This document shows positions 52,926 through 62,235 of a DNA stretch of 64,000 bases, one piece after another (position 1 is the first letter of the stretch; each line of letters opens with the position of its first letter). The position numbers and the translations under genes were made by a program. Origin of the DNA: an uncultured Lachnospiraceae bacterium (lineage in GTDB: Bacteria > Bacillota > Clostridia > Lachnospirales > Lachnospiraceae); contig CAKRJP010000005.1 of the NCBI GenBank assembly GCA_934351835.1, forward strand, positions 1 to 64,000. Direction: 5' to 3'. The notes beneath the pieces are model-generated. The model had not been told where the DNA came from. It worked only from the letters and a program-made list of their open reading frames with translations, and ran no database searches.

Positions 52926-53060
52926 AAAGATAAGCCCGAAAGGGCTTAGTGAGTAAATGATGTTGCGATTGGCGAATCTATTTCGATGAGTCTTTAGACT
53001 CCAGTGCCGGTAACAGACCCTTATAGGGTCAAAGCAAACCACCGGCTAAGCCGGTGGTTG
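52926..53060 (+). ncRNA. Hairpin-rich element, possible IS605/TnpB right-end RNA without its transposon
   Basis: Four stems in 130 bases: TAAGCCC-GAAA-GGGCTTA (52931-52948, a GNRA tetraloop), GAGTC-TTTA-GACTC (52988-53001), GACCC-TTATA-GGGTC (53016-53030) and AACCACCGG-CTAAG-CCGGTGGTT (53037-53059). The order and the terminal CCACCGG hairpin resemble the structured right ends of IS200/IS605 elements that yield omega RNAs for TnpB. No tnpA or tnpB is present. Alternatively a MITE or an unrelated structured RNA. It ends 23 bases before the peptidase stop codon. Confidence 0.45.
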
Positions 53061-53082
53061 TGATTAAAGGGTTTTATCTAAC

Positions 53083-55950
53083 TTATCTACGGAATCTTCT
53101 CTTACAGATCACAGCTGCGATCACAGCAAGTGCTGTCAGAGAAAGAAGTATGTACATCCATACCGGTGACTGATCGCCGGTTCTGGCTACAGCTTTGTTA
53201 GAAGCTTTGCCGTTGGTTGATTTGTTAATATTTATATTCTTGTTATTATTCAGATTCTGATTCGGTTTCAGGTTCTGTCCAGGATTATCGCTTCCAGGAT
53301 TCTTCGGATCATCCGGTGTACCAGGATCAGGTTTGTCAGGATTCTCAGGGTTCGGGTTCTCCGGGTCATCTTTGGCCTGAATCGTGTAAGTGGTCCATCC
53401 GCGTGCCAGAGGAAGCGAATATGTCTCACCGTCTAAAGTAACCTTCTTACAAGGCTCGCCATACGCGGACACATCGTCCATGACAAGCTCCGCTTTCGCA
53501 TGATAAGTACCTGCCTTGGAAGGAGCTTCGGAAAGTTCTTCTCCGACAGCGCCATTATCATCTGCATAGTAAGTCATCTTATAAGCAACGCCCTCTACCT
53601 CTTTGCCCAATACATAAGTATGGAAATATGGTGCAAGGTCGATCGGAGATCCGTTCTCCGTAAATGTCTCGTCATAAGCACGGCTTAATACCGGAGCGTA
53701 ATCAGATCCATACCAGGTGTAATAAAGCGCTTTCAGGAATTCGGTTCTTTCCGCATCTTTCTCGGCGTCTGTAGAAGGAGTATAGCCTTCTTCGTGGTTA
53801 GTGAAGTAATTACGCAGTTCATTTGCCGCAAACTGCATGCCGGCCTCATCTGCTGTCGTGTAAATGGTGAAACGCTTGTTCTTGAATGTAGTACCTGTCT
53901 TTACGTTCTTATCATTTACAATAACAATAGTGGCTTTGTAGTAAGAGGTAATGATATTGTTACCAATGTACATTGCACCGGCGGTACTTTCGTCTGTCGG
54001 AACAATCTTCCCATTCTTATCATAAGTCAGTTTGTAGTAAGTATCTTTGGCTTTCTGACCGATACCGGATTCATTGGATACGGTCTCTACCGTGTGATAG
54101 TTAAAGTACGTGTCAGCTTCTTTGAAAGGTTCTGTAGAACGGAAATACTTCACAAAGTCTTTTGCAACATCTTCAAACTGAGACTGTTCACCGGCTGTGT
54201 AACCTTCTCCGGAGAATACGATCGTCTTATTGTTATAATAAGGCATAGCACCCGGATAATCGGCTGTGTCGTTATTCTGAAGAGTCGTGGACTTGAAGGT
54301 AATCTCAAAGTCTTTGGTCTTACTGCTGATCGCGGTTCCTGTGGCTTTGTCATAAGCAGTAAGGGTTACTTTGTAACGGCCAGGAGTTATCGGCGCATCG
54401 TCGCTGTCATAATTATAAGTAATCTCAGCGGCGTAAGGAACCGTTCCTTTATAATGCGCTTTTACCGTATAGTCTTTATCATAATTAACGCTATAATTAA
54501 GGTCGGCAGGTTTGCCGTCGTATACCTTGGACGGAACATCGAGCGTGATGAGATCCGGTAATTCGATCGTGTAGGAAGCTGTCTGACTGCATTTCTCATA
54601 GGTGCTGTCTCCGGCAAATGCAGCTTCGATGGTATAAGTTCCGGCTTTGTTAGGAATACCGGATACTACGTTGCCGTTCGCATCCTTGTAAGTAAGCGTT
54701 AAAGCATCACCGAGCTTGTCGCCTGTGATCTCATTCTTGCCTCTGCGGAGGATAAAGTATTCACGCATATCTTTGCCTGTGTCAGACTCATAGAACATAT
54801 CTGCATAAGGCTGGAAGAATAACTTGGTTACATTCGAATCCTGGCAGAAGGTCTTGCGGATCTGTTCTTTACATACTTCACAGAAAGCATACTGCTTACC
54901 AAGAAAACGCATCTTACAATTCTGGTGTGGACGGTACCATCCGTTACCGCCATTGTCATATTCATAGACACCGACTTCATTCTTACCGATGAAGCGTGAC
55001 CAGCGGACCTTTGCCGGATCAGACTCAGCTGTCATATTCGGCATCTCGGCCGCATAGCTTGCACCTGCGAAATATTCATCCGAAAGTTTGGCAGTGGTGT
55101 GTCCAAGCTCGTGAAGCATCATCTCAAGGGATTCATTATTAAGAGAAGCAACACATACACTTCCGCCGCTTCCGCCGTATGTGGTAGCATTGACGATCAC
55201 AACATTAAAGTCTGCAGCAGGAAGGTACTGCTCGGATAACTGCTTTGCTTTCTTAGATCCTTCCGAACTGATCGTAAGAAGACGCTGCATACCACCTGAC
55301 CAGAATGAAGATCCGAAGTAGGTGTCGCGTGTGTCCACGTTCGCCTGCTCCTGGTTAATCGCTGTGTCTGCTTTTGCGCCTGATTCATTCGATACAACTC
55401 CGAGAGCGTAGATCTTGATCGTATCTTTGAACTCATCCCAAGGAGAAGTATCCATCAGATAATCCGCGGTATTCTGAGCATTGGTATAGAATGAATCCTG
55501 CTCGGAAGCAGTGAAGCCGTCGCCGAAGATCAGCAGGACGAAAGCATCTTCGTCAGCTAGACTCTTGTCACCGTATACGAGGTGAGGAGTCTTGTCCGGA
55601 ATCGGATCGGTAACTGCATCGTCAGCTGCCTTTACTTCCTTCGTCTCCTTCACATCCTGCTTAGCAGCTTCCTTATCGGATGAAGCATCTGTTGCAGAAG
55701 TACCGGCTACAGAATCTGATACAGAATCCGGAACGGAATCGGGAGTGGTCAGGTTCGCATCGGTGGTCGCTGCATCGGTGGAATCCGTTACGTCCTTAAC
55801 TTCCGGTGTCTCAGGACTTACAGTCTGTTCTTCAAGAGTAACCGGATCGGCTGCGAATGCATGACCAGGCGGTATCAGTAATGAAGAAATTACCAGTGCG
55901 CCCGCCAGGACAGGAGCAAATCTCTTTTTCCAATAACTTTTTCTAAACAT
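53083..55950 (-). CDS. Surface-anchored M64-type metallopeptidase with duplicated domain
   Basis: 955 residues. Signal peptide (VLAGALVISSLLIPPGHAFAA), a Thr/Asp-rich linker to about 120, an M64 (IgA-peptidase type) zinc domain about 135-400 with HELGH at 280-284 and DEY following, Ig-like repeats about 410-550, a second M64-like domain about 571-800 in which HELGH is replaced by NELRN (710-714), a proline/asparagine-rich wall linker (NPENPDKPDPGTPDDP), then VARTGD, a TM segment and KRRFRR, a degenerate LPxTG-type anchor. Probably cleaves host or microbial glycoproteins at the surface. More GC-rich codons than its neighbours; flanked by repeats. Confidence 0.88.
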   Translation of the reverse strand: MFRKSYWKKRFAPVLAGALVISSLLIPPGHAFAADPVTLEEQTVSPETPEVKDVTDSTDAATTDANLTTPDSVPDSVSDSVAGTSATDASSDKEAAKQDVKETKEVKAADDAVTDPIPDKTPHLVYGDKSLADEDAFVLLIFGDGFTASEQDSFYTNAQNTADYLMDTSPWDEFKDTIKIYALGVVSNESGAKADTAINQEQANVDTRDTYFGSSFWSGGMQRLLTISSEGSKKAKQLSEQYLPAADFNVVIVNATTYGGSGGSVCVASLNNESLEMMLHELGHTTAKLSDEYFAGASYAAEMPNMTAESDPAKVRWSRFIGKNEVGVYEYDNGGNGWYRPHQNCKMRFLGKQYAFCEVCKEQIRKTFCQDSNVTKLFFQPYADMFYESDTGKDMREYFILRRGKNEITGDKLGDALTLTYKDANGNVVSGIPNKAGTYTIEAAFAGDSTYEKCSQTASYTIELPDLITLDVPSKVYDGKPADLNYSVNYDKDYTVKAHYKGTVPYAAEITYNYDSDDAPITPGRYKVTLTAYDKATGTAISSKTKDFEITFKSTTLQNNDTADYPGAMPYYNNKTIVFSGEGYTAGEQSQFEDVAKDFVKYFRSTEPFKEADTYFNYHTVETVSNESGIGQKAKDTYYKLTYDKNGKIVPTDESTAGAMYIGNNIITSYYKATIVIVNDKNVKTGTTFKNKRFTIYTTADEAGMQFAANELRNYFTNHEEGYTPSTDAEKDAERTEFLKALYYTWYGSDYAPVLSRAYDETFTENGSPIDLAPYFHTYVLGKEVEGVAYKMTYYADDNGAVGEELSEAPSKAGTYHAKAELVMDDVSAYGEPCKKVTLDGETYSLPLARGWTTYTIQAKDDPENPNPENPDKPDPGTPDDPKNPGSDNPGQNLKPNQNLNNNKNININKSTNGKASNKAVARTGDQSPVWMYILLSLTALAVIAAVICKRRFRR

Positions 55951-56039
55951 ATAGGTCTCCTTTCAGTAATACAAATGTGCGTTGGGCGTTACACGATAAT
56001 TATCTCCCTTACATCATGTAAACACCAATTGTGATAAGA

Positions 56040-56917
56040 TTAACGTATCATATAAAATGCACAAATGCAATAGGAAAATATGAGAGGTAAATAAGAAAAA
56101 ACGTTATAAATTACGAGATATCGGTACAAATGGTGAGTTATGCTTATCGTGCTCTTGAGTTTCCGCACACGAAAGTTTTCAAATTGAAACATCTGCTTTT
56201 TACAACGAAAATATTCCTCGATTTTCCATCTTGAGAAATAAGTTCTTGCCACCTTGATTGCGTCTTCTTTGGATTTTATTTCTTTGTTTGTGACAAGCAT
56301 CATTGGATGTTCTGTAATACCGTAAACAAGCACCAGAAAAATATTTTTTCTTGACGCTGTGATTTGAACTTTGACATGGGAAATGTAAGCCCCATGATCT
56401 TTGCCTTTGTAAAATACACTGGTTTTGATTTTTCCTTTACGGCGATTACGCAATTCTGTAGCAAAAGTCCATTTATTGTGATAAAGAAGTTCACGGTTTG
56501 ATTTTAATCGAATCACGTAATCTTGATTTAAAGCATTCAGTTTTAGGAACATCTTGTTGTCGTCATAACCGCGATACATGCAAAAAGTTGCTTTTCCAAA
56601 GAGAGCTGCCCCTTGTTTCATTGCATCAAAAGTAATCGTGTTGGCAGATTTGTAATCCTTTTCTGTTGAAGATAAGAAGATGCAGCTTCAGTTGAAGTGA
56701 GATGTCTGGAAAGACGATCAACAACATTTATCTTTTTGGAATCTTCATGAAGTTGGTCAACAACATCAGTAAGAAGGCAGCTTCCGGAAGCGAGCATGCC
56801 ATAAGTAATATCAGCAGTAAATTTACGTTCAGGTTTAGAAAGCCGTTTCGAAATTTTATTTGTAAAAGTTAAAATTTTTCTTTTCAATGTATAAGTATTT
56901 GATGTAAAATGAACCAT
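56040..56917 (-). pseudogene. Broken IS4-type transposase gene
   Basis: Internal deletion, frameshift and 3' truncation as described for the IS remnant. The second DDE-domain part with YFSRWKIEEYFRCKKQMFQ (YREK-like signature with Glu) survives; the first Asp region is gone. Confidence 0.85.
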
Positions 56918-56950
56918 AAGGGATCCCTTTCTTTTTTGTTTAGTAAGATT

Positions 56951-56977
56951 TTTGTTTGGTCACTTTAATTTTACATC
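56951..56977. repeat. 27-bp direct repeat, copy 2
   Basis: Identical to 52898-52924. It lies 34 bases upstream of the transposase start, where the IS terminal repeat is expected. Confidence 0.9.
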
Positions 56978-57070
56978 AAAAAGAACTTGGATTCCTTATA
57001 TTTTAAGCATTTCTTGAAAGTTGTTAATAACTATATATGAAAAAGAATACCATTGTGGATAAAACTGCGT

Positions 57071-57119
57071 AAACTCAAGAAACGCCTCTCTTGAGTTTAC
57101 GGACGGTATCTGCTAAAAT
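57071..57119 (+). promoter_or_regulatory. yqeY promoter with overlapping inverted repeat
   Basis: TTGAGT (57091-57096), 17-base spacer, TAAAAT (57114-57119). AAACTCAAGA (57071-57080) and TCTTGAGTTT (57089-57098) form a perfect 10-bp inverted repeat covering the -35. It may be an operator or an upstream terminator without a T-run. Confidence 0.6.
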
Positions 57120-57159
57120 AAAATTGTTTCTAAAATTGTAAGCAGACAGGAGGAATATT

Positions 57160-57606
57160 ATGAGTAAAATAGAGGAAGTCCGCAGTGATATGATAAAGGC
57201 CATGAAAGCTGGTGACAAAGAGACCAAAGAGACTTTATCCATGCTTCTTGCAGCATTAAAAAATAAAGCCATCGACAAACGCGCAGATCTGACTCCGGAG
57301 GAGGAGACACAGGTCATCTTAAAAGAGATCAAACAGACAAAAGAAACTCTGGAGCTTACCCCTGCCGACCGTACAGATATTATCGAAGAATGCCAGAAGA
57401 GACTGGCTGTTTTAGAGCCATATGCTCCAAAGATGATGGACGAGGCAGAGATCAAAGAGGTCGTATCTGCAGTTCTGGCAGAACTTGGTCTGGATACTCC
57501 TACCGCGAAGGACAAAGGAAAAATCATGAAAAATCTCATGCCTAAGGTAAAAGGAAAAGCTGACGGCAAACTTGTAAACGAGATTGTTGGAGCTTTTATG
57601 AACTAA
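57160..57606 (+). CDS. yqeY: GatB/YqeY domain protein
   Basis: 148 residues, the usual YqeY length. N-terminal helical part (LLAALKNKAIDKR) and C-terminal GatB-tail-like part (DKGKIMKNLMPKVKGKADGKLVNEIV). Homologous to the tRNA-binding tail of amidotransferase subunit GatB; exact role unknown, possibly tRNA-dependent amidation. AGGAGG before the ATG. Monocistronic. Confidence 0.93.
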   Translation: MSKIEEVRSDMIKAMKAGDKETKETLSMLLAALKNKAIDKRADLTPEEETQVILKEIKQTKETLELTPADRTDIIEECQKRLAVLEPYAPKMMDEAEIKEVVSAVLAELGLDTPTAKDKGKIMKNLMPKVKGKADGKLVNEIVGAFMN

Positions 57607-57684
57607 TCTTTTTGTAAATCGTTAAAATTCATGGGCAATCACAAAGTTCTCAAGAAAATTCGGACTTCGGCTTGTTGTCCGACG

Positions 57685-57720
57685 AAAAATTCCCGGCAGT
57701 TTTCACTACCGGGAATTTTT
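57685..57720. terminator. Bidirectional terminator yqeY / PrsA-like
   Basis: AAAAATTCCCGG (57685-57696) pairs with CCGGGAATTTTT (57709-57720), between convergent genes. Confidence 0.9.
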
Positions 57721-57748
57721 TTATCTTCACTTATTTATATTTTTGATA

Positions 57749-58834
57749 TTATTCCGATGCATTATCCGACTCTGAACTATCTGAAACATCCGTCGTACTG
57801 TCTGCGGATGTATCAGAGTTCTCTTCTGTCTCATCTTGCTTGATCTTCACACTCAGATCTGTAAAACTAATCTTCTTCCAGACTTTCTTGTCAGCTTTAA
57901 CGCCTTCTTTCTTGATCCAGTCTTTGCATGTCTTGGTAAAAAGGTCGGATTTTCTCTCTGAAATGATGGATTCTTTCTTTGTATCTGTTGCATCTTTATC
58001 GAACAGACTTGTGACCTTCGCAATATAGCATCCTTCATCTGTCTCGATCAGGTCTGTCACACCACCCTCTTCCAAAGCATCTGCAGCCTTAATCAGTTCT
58101 TTATTTGGTGTTGTTGTCTCTGAATCAAAAGTTGCCGTACGAAGTTCCGCACCCTGTTCATTGGCATAAGCCTCAAAATCCTCTGCAGTCTTAGCACCCT
58201 CTGCAAATTTCTCTGCCTGAGCCTTCAATTCTGCTTTCTTGTCATCTGATACGGCAGTTGCATTGCCGCTGCCATCATCTTCCACATACGCATATGCCAC
58301 ATACTGCATACTCTTCTGTGCTGCTTCTTCATCTGACACATTCGTATCCACAGTATCTTCAATTGCCGTCATCATCTTCTGTTCAATTGTAATGTATGTC
58401 AGTACATTCTCTACGGTATCCTGATCTCCGGATACTTTAGAAGCATCCTTTTCATCATTAGCTTTTACAAATTCTTTCGCAGCTTTCTTAATGGCTTTCT
58501 TCTCATCCTTGGTCAGCTTAACATCGTAGTCATCCATGTGCTCTTTCAGAACAACCATGTTCTTCAGTTCTTTTAGCAGAGAAGACTTAACAGTCTGTTC
58601 ATAGGTTTTTCCTTCCGATGCCTCTGTCGCCCACATATTATCTCCCAGATAAGAACCATAGTAGGTCTCATACTGCGCCTGCATATATCTTGCATAGAAA
58701 TTAGCTTCTGTCGCCGTGATCTTCTCATCACCTGCGGATACTACCACATCTGATTCTTTGATCTTGCTACATCCAGCAAGTGATGTTACTGCCAGCATTC
58801 CGGCAACAGCAAATATTACTGCTCTTCTTTTCAT
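57749..58834 (-). CDS. PrsA/SurA-like extracytoplasmic foldase lipoprotein
   Basis: 361 residues. Lipoprotein signal with lipobox LAGC (Cys22), a SurA N-like helical chaperone region about 30-190 (ITATEANFYARYMQAQYETYYG), then a parvulin-like part about 195-290 without a clear full catalytic set, and a Ser/Asp-rich C-terminal tail. Expected at the outer face of the membrane, helping exported proteins fold. ATG 58834 gives the best signal peptide. Located just after mfd; the usual clostridial order is pth-mfd-prsA. Confidence 0.88.
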   Translation of the reverse strand: MKRRAVIFAVAGMLAVTSLAGCSKIKESDVVVSAGDEKITATEANFYARYMQAQYETYYGSYLGDNMWATEASEGKTYEQTVKSSLLKELKNMVVLKEHMDDYDVKLTKDEKKAIKKAAKEFVKANDEKDASKVSGDQDTVENVLTYITIEQKMMTAIEDTVDTNVSDEEAAQKSMQYVAYAYVEDDGSGNATAVSDDKKAELKAQAEKFAEGAKTAEDFEAYANEQGAELRTATFDSETTTPNKELIKAADALEEGGVTDLIETDEGCYIAKVTSLFDKDATDTKKESIISERKSDLFTKTCKDWIKKEGVKADKKVWKKISFTDLSVKIKQDETEENSDTSADSTTDVSDSSESDNASE

Positions 58835-58883
58835 TCTCTCTAATACCTTTCTTTTGCCATAATAAAATAAGTATACCTTCTTT

Positions 58884-61800
58884 TTATCCGTCAATCAATC
58901 CTTTAAGACTAATTAATATTTTTTTTACAACATCTAAAATATCTGTCTGCTTTTCTTTTTTATTATGACGTTTCTTTTCGTAAACAAAGCTCGGATTTGC
59001 CGCATCCGCTTTAAAGCTCAGTTCCCCTTTATATGCTTTCAGCATCTCCGGGATACGCTCCGGATGTACTTTTGCCCGCTCATACATAGTAAATGTGTAA
59101 ATCTCTCCCTTTTGCTCGATGGAAGTCACATAGACCCTGTGAGCCAGTGCTTTGATTCCTGCAACCGTTAAAAGCATCTCTACTTTCTTCGGGATATCTC
59201 CAAAACGGTCAATCAGTTCTTCCGTCATATCTTCCATCTCATCCTCATTTTCGATTGCTGCAATACGCTTATAAATATCCAGTTTCTGGTATTCGTTTGC
59301 AATGTACGAGTCCGGAATATATGCATCCACATTCAGATCCACGGTCGTCATATATTCTTCTTCCTCTTCCGTCTCACCTTTTAAATGCTTGACCGCTTCA
59401 TTTAACATCTTACAGTACAGATCATAGCCAACCGCCTGCATATGTCCGTGTTGCTCTGCTCCTAACAGATTGCCGGCACCACGGATTTCCAAATCCCGCA
59501 TGGCAATCTTAAATCCAGATCCTAGATCTGTAAACTCACGTATTGCAGCCAGACGTTTCTCCGCAACTTCTTTTAGCATCTTATCTCTTCTATATAAAAG
59601 GAACGCATATGCCATACGGTTAGAACGTCCCACACGACCTCTAAGCTGGTAAAGCTGAGACAATCCCAGTCTGTCTGCATCATGGATAATCATGGTATTA
59701 GCATTAGAAATATCAAGCCCTGTTTCTATGATCGTGGTGGATACCAGTACATCAATCTCACCATTGATAAAGTCATACATAATCTTCTCAAGAACATGCT
59801 CTTTCATCTGACCGTGCGCATATGCCACATTTACCTCCGGCACCAGACGACTGATCCTTGATGCCACTTCCTCTATGTCTTCCACACGATTATAAACATA
59901 ATAGACCTGGCCTCCCCTTGCGCATTCCCTCTCGATTGCCTCACGGACCATTTCATCGTTATATTCCATGACATATGTCTGAATTGGCATACGGTCATTC
60001 GGCGCTTCTTCTAAGACACTCATATCCCTGATACCGATCAGGCTCATATGGAGTGTTCGCGGAATCGGGGTTGCCGTCAATGTCAGTACATCCACATTTT
60101 CCTTTAATTTCTTGATTTTCTCTTTGTGCTGCACACCAAAACGCTGCTCTTCATCAATAATCAGAAGTCCAAGATCTTTAAAGATAAGATCGTCGCTCAG
60201 AACTCTATGTGTTCCGATAATGATATCTACTAATCCTTTCTTTGCATCTTCGATGGTCTTCTTCTGCTGCGCCGGTGTCCGGAATCTGCACATCAGATCG
60301 ATCCTGACCGGAAAGTCCTTCATCCGCTGCATAAATGTATTATAATGTTGCTGTGCCAGGATTGTCGTCGGTACCAGATATACTACCTGCTTGCTCTCCT
60401 GCACCGCCTTAAACGCTGCTCTGATCGCGACTTCCGTCTTTCCATATCCCACATCTCCGCAGATCAGGCGATCCATGATCTTGGTGCTCTCCATATCTTT
60501 TTTGATTGCCTCGATTGCCATCATCTGGTCATCTGTCTCTTCAAATGGGAACATTTCCTCAAACTCTCTCTGCCAGACAGTATCTTCTCCGTAGACGTAA
60601 CCCTTCTGGTTCAACCTGGCAGCATAAAGCTCCACAAGATCTTTTGCAATCTCGCGAACAGCACCACGGACTTTTGTCTTTGTCCGGTGCCACTCCTGAG
60701 TTCCTAATTTATTTAATTTCGGTTTCTTTGCATCTGCACTGGCATATTTCTGGATCATGTCAAGCTGCGTAGCCGGAATGTACAGATTTCCCCCTTGCGC
60801 ATAGGATATCTTCATATAATCCTTGGATATCTTATCTACTTCTATCTTCTCTATTCCCTGGTAAATACCAAGTCCGTGATTTTCATGAACCACATAATCT
60901 CCCGGTTTCAGTTCCGAGAAGCTCTGGATTTTACGCCCTTCATATGATTTTCGTTTCTTTTTTTTCTTAACTCTTCCGAAAATATCTGTTTCAGAAATCA
61001 CCGTAAATTTCAACATCGGGTACTCATAACCTTCTGCCACATATCCATACGCTGTCATGATTTCTCCCGGCTCCACCTGTCGATCCATATCGTCACTGTA
61101 GTAACTGCTCAGATTGTAATCTCTCAGATCCTCTGCCAGACGCTTCGCTCTTGTTCTGGAACCGGATAATAATACCACCCGGTATCCTTGACGTTTCAAT
61201 CGTTTCAAATCTCCCGTCAGCATGTCAAAGCTGCCATTATACGGACTGACACTTTTGGTCTGGATCATATAAGACTCTCTCGTCTCTAATCCCTTCGCAC
61301 GCATGTCCAGTGCAAAGAATCCAATACTGGAGTAATGATTGAGTTTTGCCAGGATTTCTTTCGCCGAAAAAATAAAGGCCTCCCCTTCTTCCATCTCATA
61401 ACCACTCTCGATACGTTTCTTCTGAGCTTCTATAAACTCGGCCTCCACGCCATCTCCGCTCTCTAACAGGCGCACCGGCTCATCCAGAAAAATCAGAGTC
61501 TGAGTTTCCGGAAAATAATCCAAAAATGACACACCATCTTTCGCTTCTTCCGGGTATTCTTTCGCCGGAGATATCGTAACTTCTTCCAGATTCTCAATGG
61601 ATCGCTGTGTCTCTATGTCAAATGTACGGATAGAATCTACCTCATCACCCCAGAGTTCAATTCGCACCGGAAGTTCTTCCGTCAATGGATAGACATCAAG
61701 AATCCCACCCCGCACGGCAAACTGCCCTGGTCCTTCAATCTGTGCTTCTCTGTCATACCCCAGTTCCACGAGCGTCTTCTTAAGTGCTTCCAGATCCAGA

Positions 61801-62231
61801 CTGCTGTCATACGCAATCTTCACCATCTGCCTAGAAATCTCTTCTTTTGTGAGCAGAGCATCCATAAATGCATCAAAACTGGTTACAACTGTCAATGGTT
61901 CTCCAGTTGTAACCGCCTGCAATACCGTCATACGTTGTCTTGTCAGTTCTTTACTCCTTAAATCAGCCTGATAAAACAGCAAATCCTTTGCAGGATACTG
62001 ATAAGTTGATGTATCTAAAAAACTGTACTCTTCGTAAATCTGCTTTGCCTTCACCTCACTGGAACAAACGATGACTTTATAGCGGCAGCCATCGCTCAGT
62101 GCATACATCATATGTGATTTTTGCGAATTAACACAGCCCGAAACCTTCATCATCCCAGGTGCATCCATCTTATGCCGGCAGATCTCTTCAAATTCCGCCA
62201 GCTCATTTAACGGTCCCAACAAAGCCTGCAT
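58884..62231 (-). CDS. mfd: Transcription-repair coupling factor
   Basis: 1115 residues. Frees stalled RNA polymerase and recruits UvrA. UvrB-like N domain (KVSGCVNSQKSHMMYAL), CarD-like RNA polymerase interaction domain (SELKPGDYVVHENHGLGIYQGIEKIE) near 475, translocase domain with Walker A CGDVGYGKTEVA and DEEQ box (LIIDEEQRFGVQHKE), second motor domain (VSTTIIETGLDISNANTMIIHDADRLGLSQLYQLRGRVGRS region), C-terminal TRCF domain. ATG 62231 follows AAGGGG at seven bases; an upstream ATG lies inside pth. Confidence 0.97.
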   Translation of the reverse strand: MQALLGPLNELAEFEEICRHKMDAPGMMKVSGCVNSQKSHMMYALSDGCRYKVIVCSSEVKAKQIYEEYSFLDTSTYQYPAKDLLFYQADLRSKELTRQRMTVLQAVTTGEPLTVVTSFDAFMDALLTKEEISRQMVKIAYDSSLDLEALKKTLVELGYDREAQIEGPGQFAVRGGILDVYPLTEELPVRIELWGDEVDSIRTFDIETQRSIENLEEVTISPAKEYPEEAKDGVSFLDYFPETQTLIFLDEPVRLLESGDGVEAEFIEAQKKRIESGYEMEEGEAFIFSAKEILAKLNHYSSIGFFALDMRAKGLETRESYMIQTKSVSPYNGSFDMLTGDLKRLKRQGYRVVLLSGSRTRAKRLAEDLRDYNLSSYYSDDMDRQVEPGEIMTAYGYVAEGYEYPMLKFTVISETDIFGRVKKKKKRKSYEGRKIQSFSELKPGDYVVHENHGLGIYQGIEKIEVDKISKDYMKISYAQGGNLYIPATQLDMIQKYASADAKKPKLNKLGTQEWHRTKTKVRGAVREIAKDLVELYAARLNQKGYVYGEDTVWQREFEEMFPFEETDDQMMAIEAIKKDMESTKIMDRLICGDVGYGKTEVAIRAAFKAVQESKQVVYLVPTTILAQQHYNTFMQRMKDFPVRIDLMCRFRTPAQQKKTIEDAKKGLVDIIIGTHRVLSDDLIFKDLGLLIIDEEQRFGVQHKEKIKKLKENVDVLTLTATPIPRTLHMSLIGIRDMSVLEEAPNDRMPIQTYVMEYNDEMVREAIERECARGGQVYYVYNRVEDIEEVASRISRLVPEVNVAYAHGQMKEHVLEKIMYDFINGEIDVLVSTTIIETGLDISNANTMIIHDADRLGLSQLYQLRGRVGRSNRMAYAFLLYRRDKMLKEVAEKRLAAIREFTDLGSGFKIAMRDLEIRGAGNLLGAEQHGHMQAVGYDLYCKMLNEAVKHLKGETEEEEEYMTTVDLNVDAYIPDSYIANEYQKLDIYKRIAAIENEDEMEDMTEELIDRFGDIPKKVEMLLTVAGIKALAHRVYVTSIEQKGEIYTFTMYERAKVHPERIPEMLKAYKGELSFKADAANPSFVYEKKRHNKKEKQTDILDVVKKILISLKGLIDG

Positions 62232-62235
62232 ACTG

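Larger units (their letters stand above)
56040..56977 (-). mobile_element. Remnant of an IS4-family insertion sequence
   Basis: Two transposase pieces lie on the minus strand. The N-terminal piece (56917 to 56618, starting MVHFTSNTYTLKRKILTF) switches frame near 56660 into a piece reading DAMKQGAALFGKATF and, from 56621, MKQGAALFGKATFCMYRGYDDNKMFLKL to FQFENFRVRKL. About 80 residues normally between them, including the first catalytic Asp region, are missing, and the C terminus after RKL is replaced by unrelated sequence. The upstream end carries the 27-bp repeat (56951-56977). Inactive. Confidence 0.85.

Noticed and set aside
53500..55864. Several plus-strand open frames inside the peptidase gene, one of 255 codons
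   Set aside because: They mirror the GC-rich codon pattern of the real minus-strand gene, lack ribosome sites and show no recognisable protein features.
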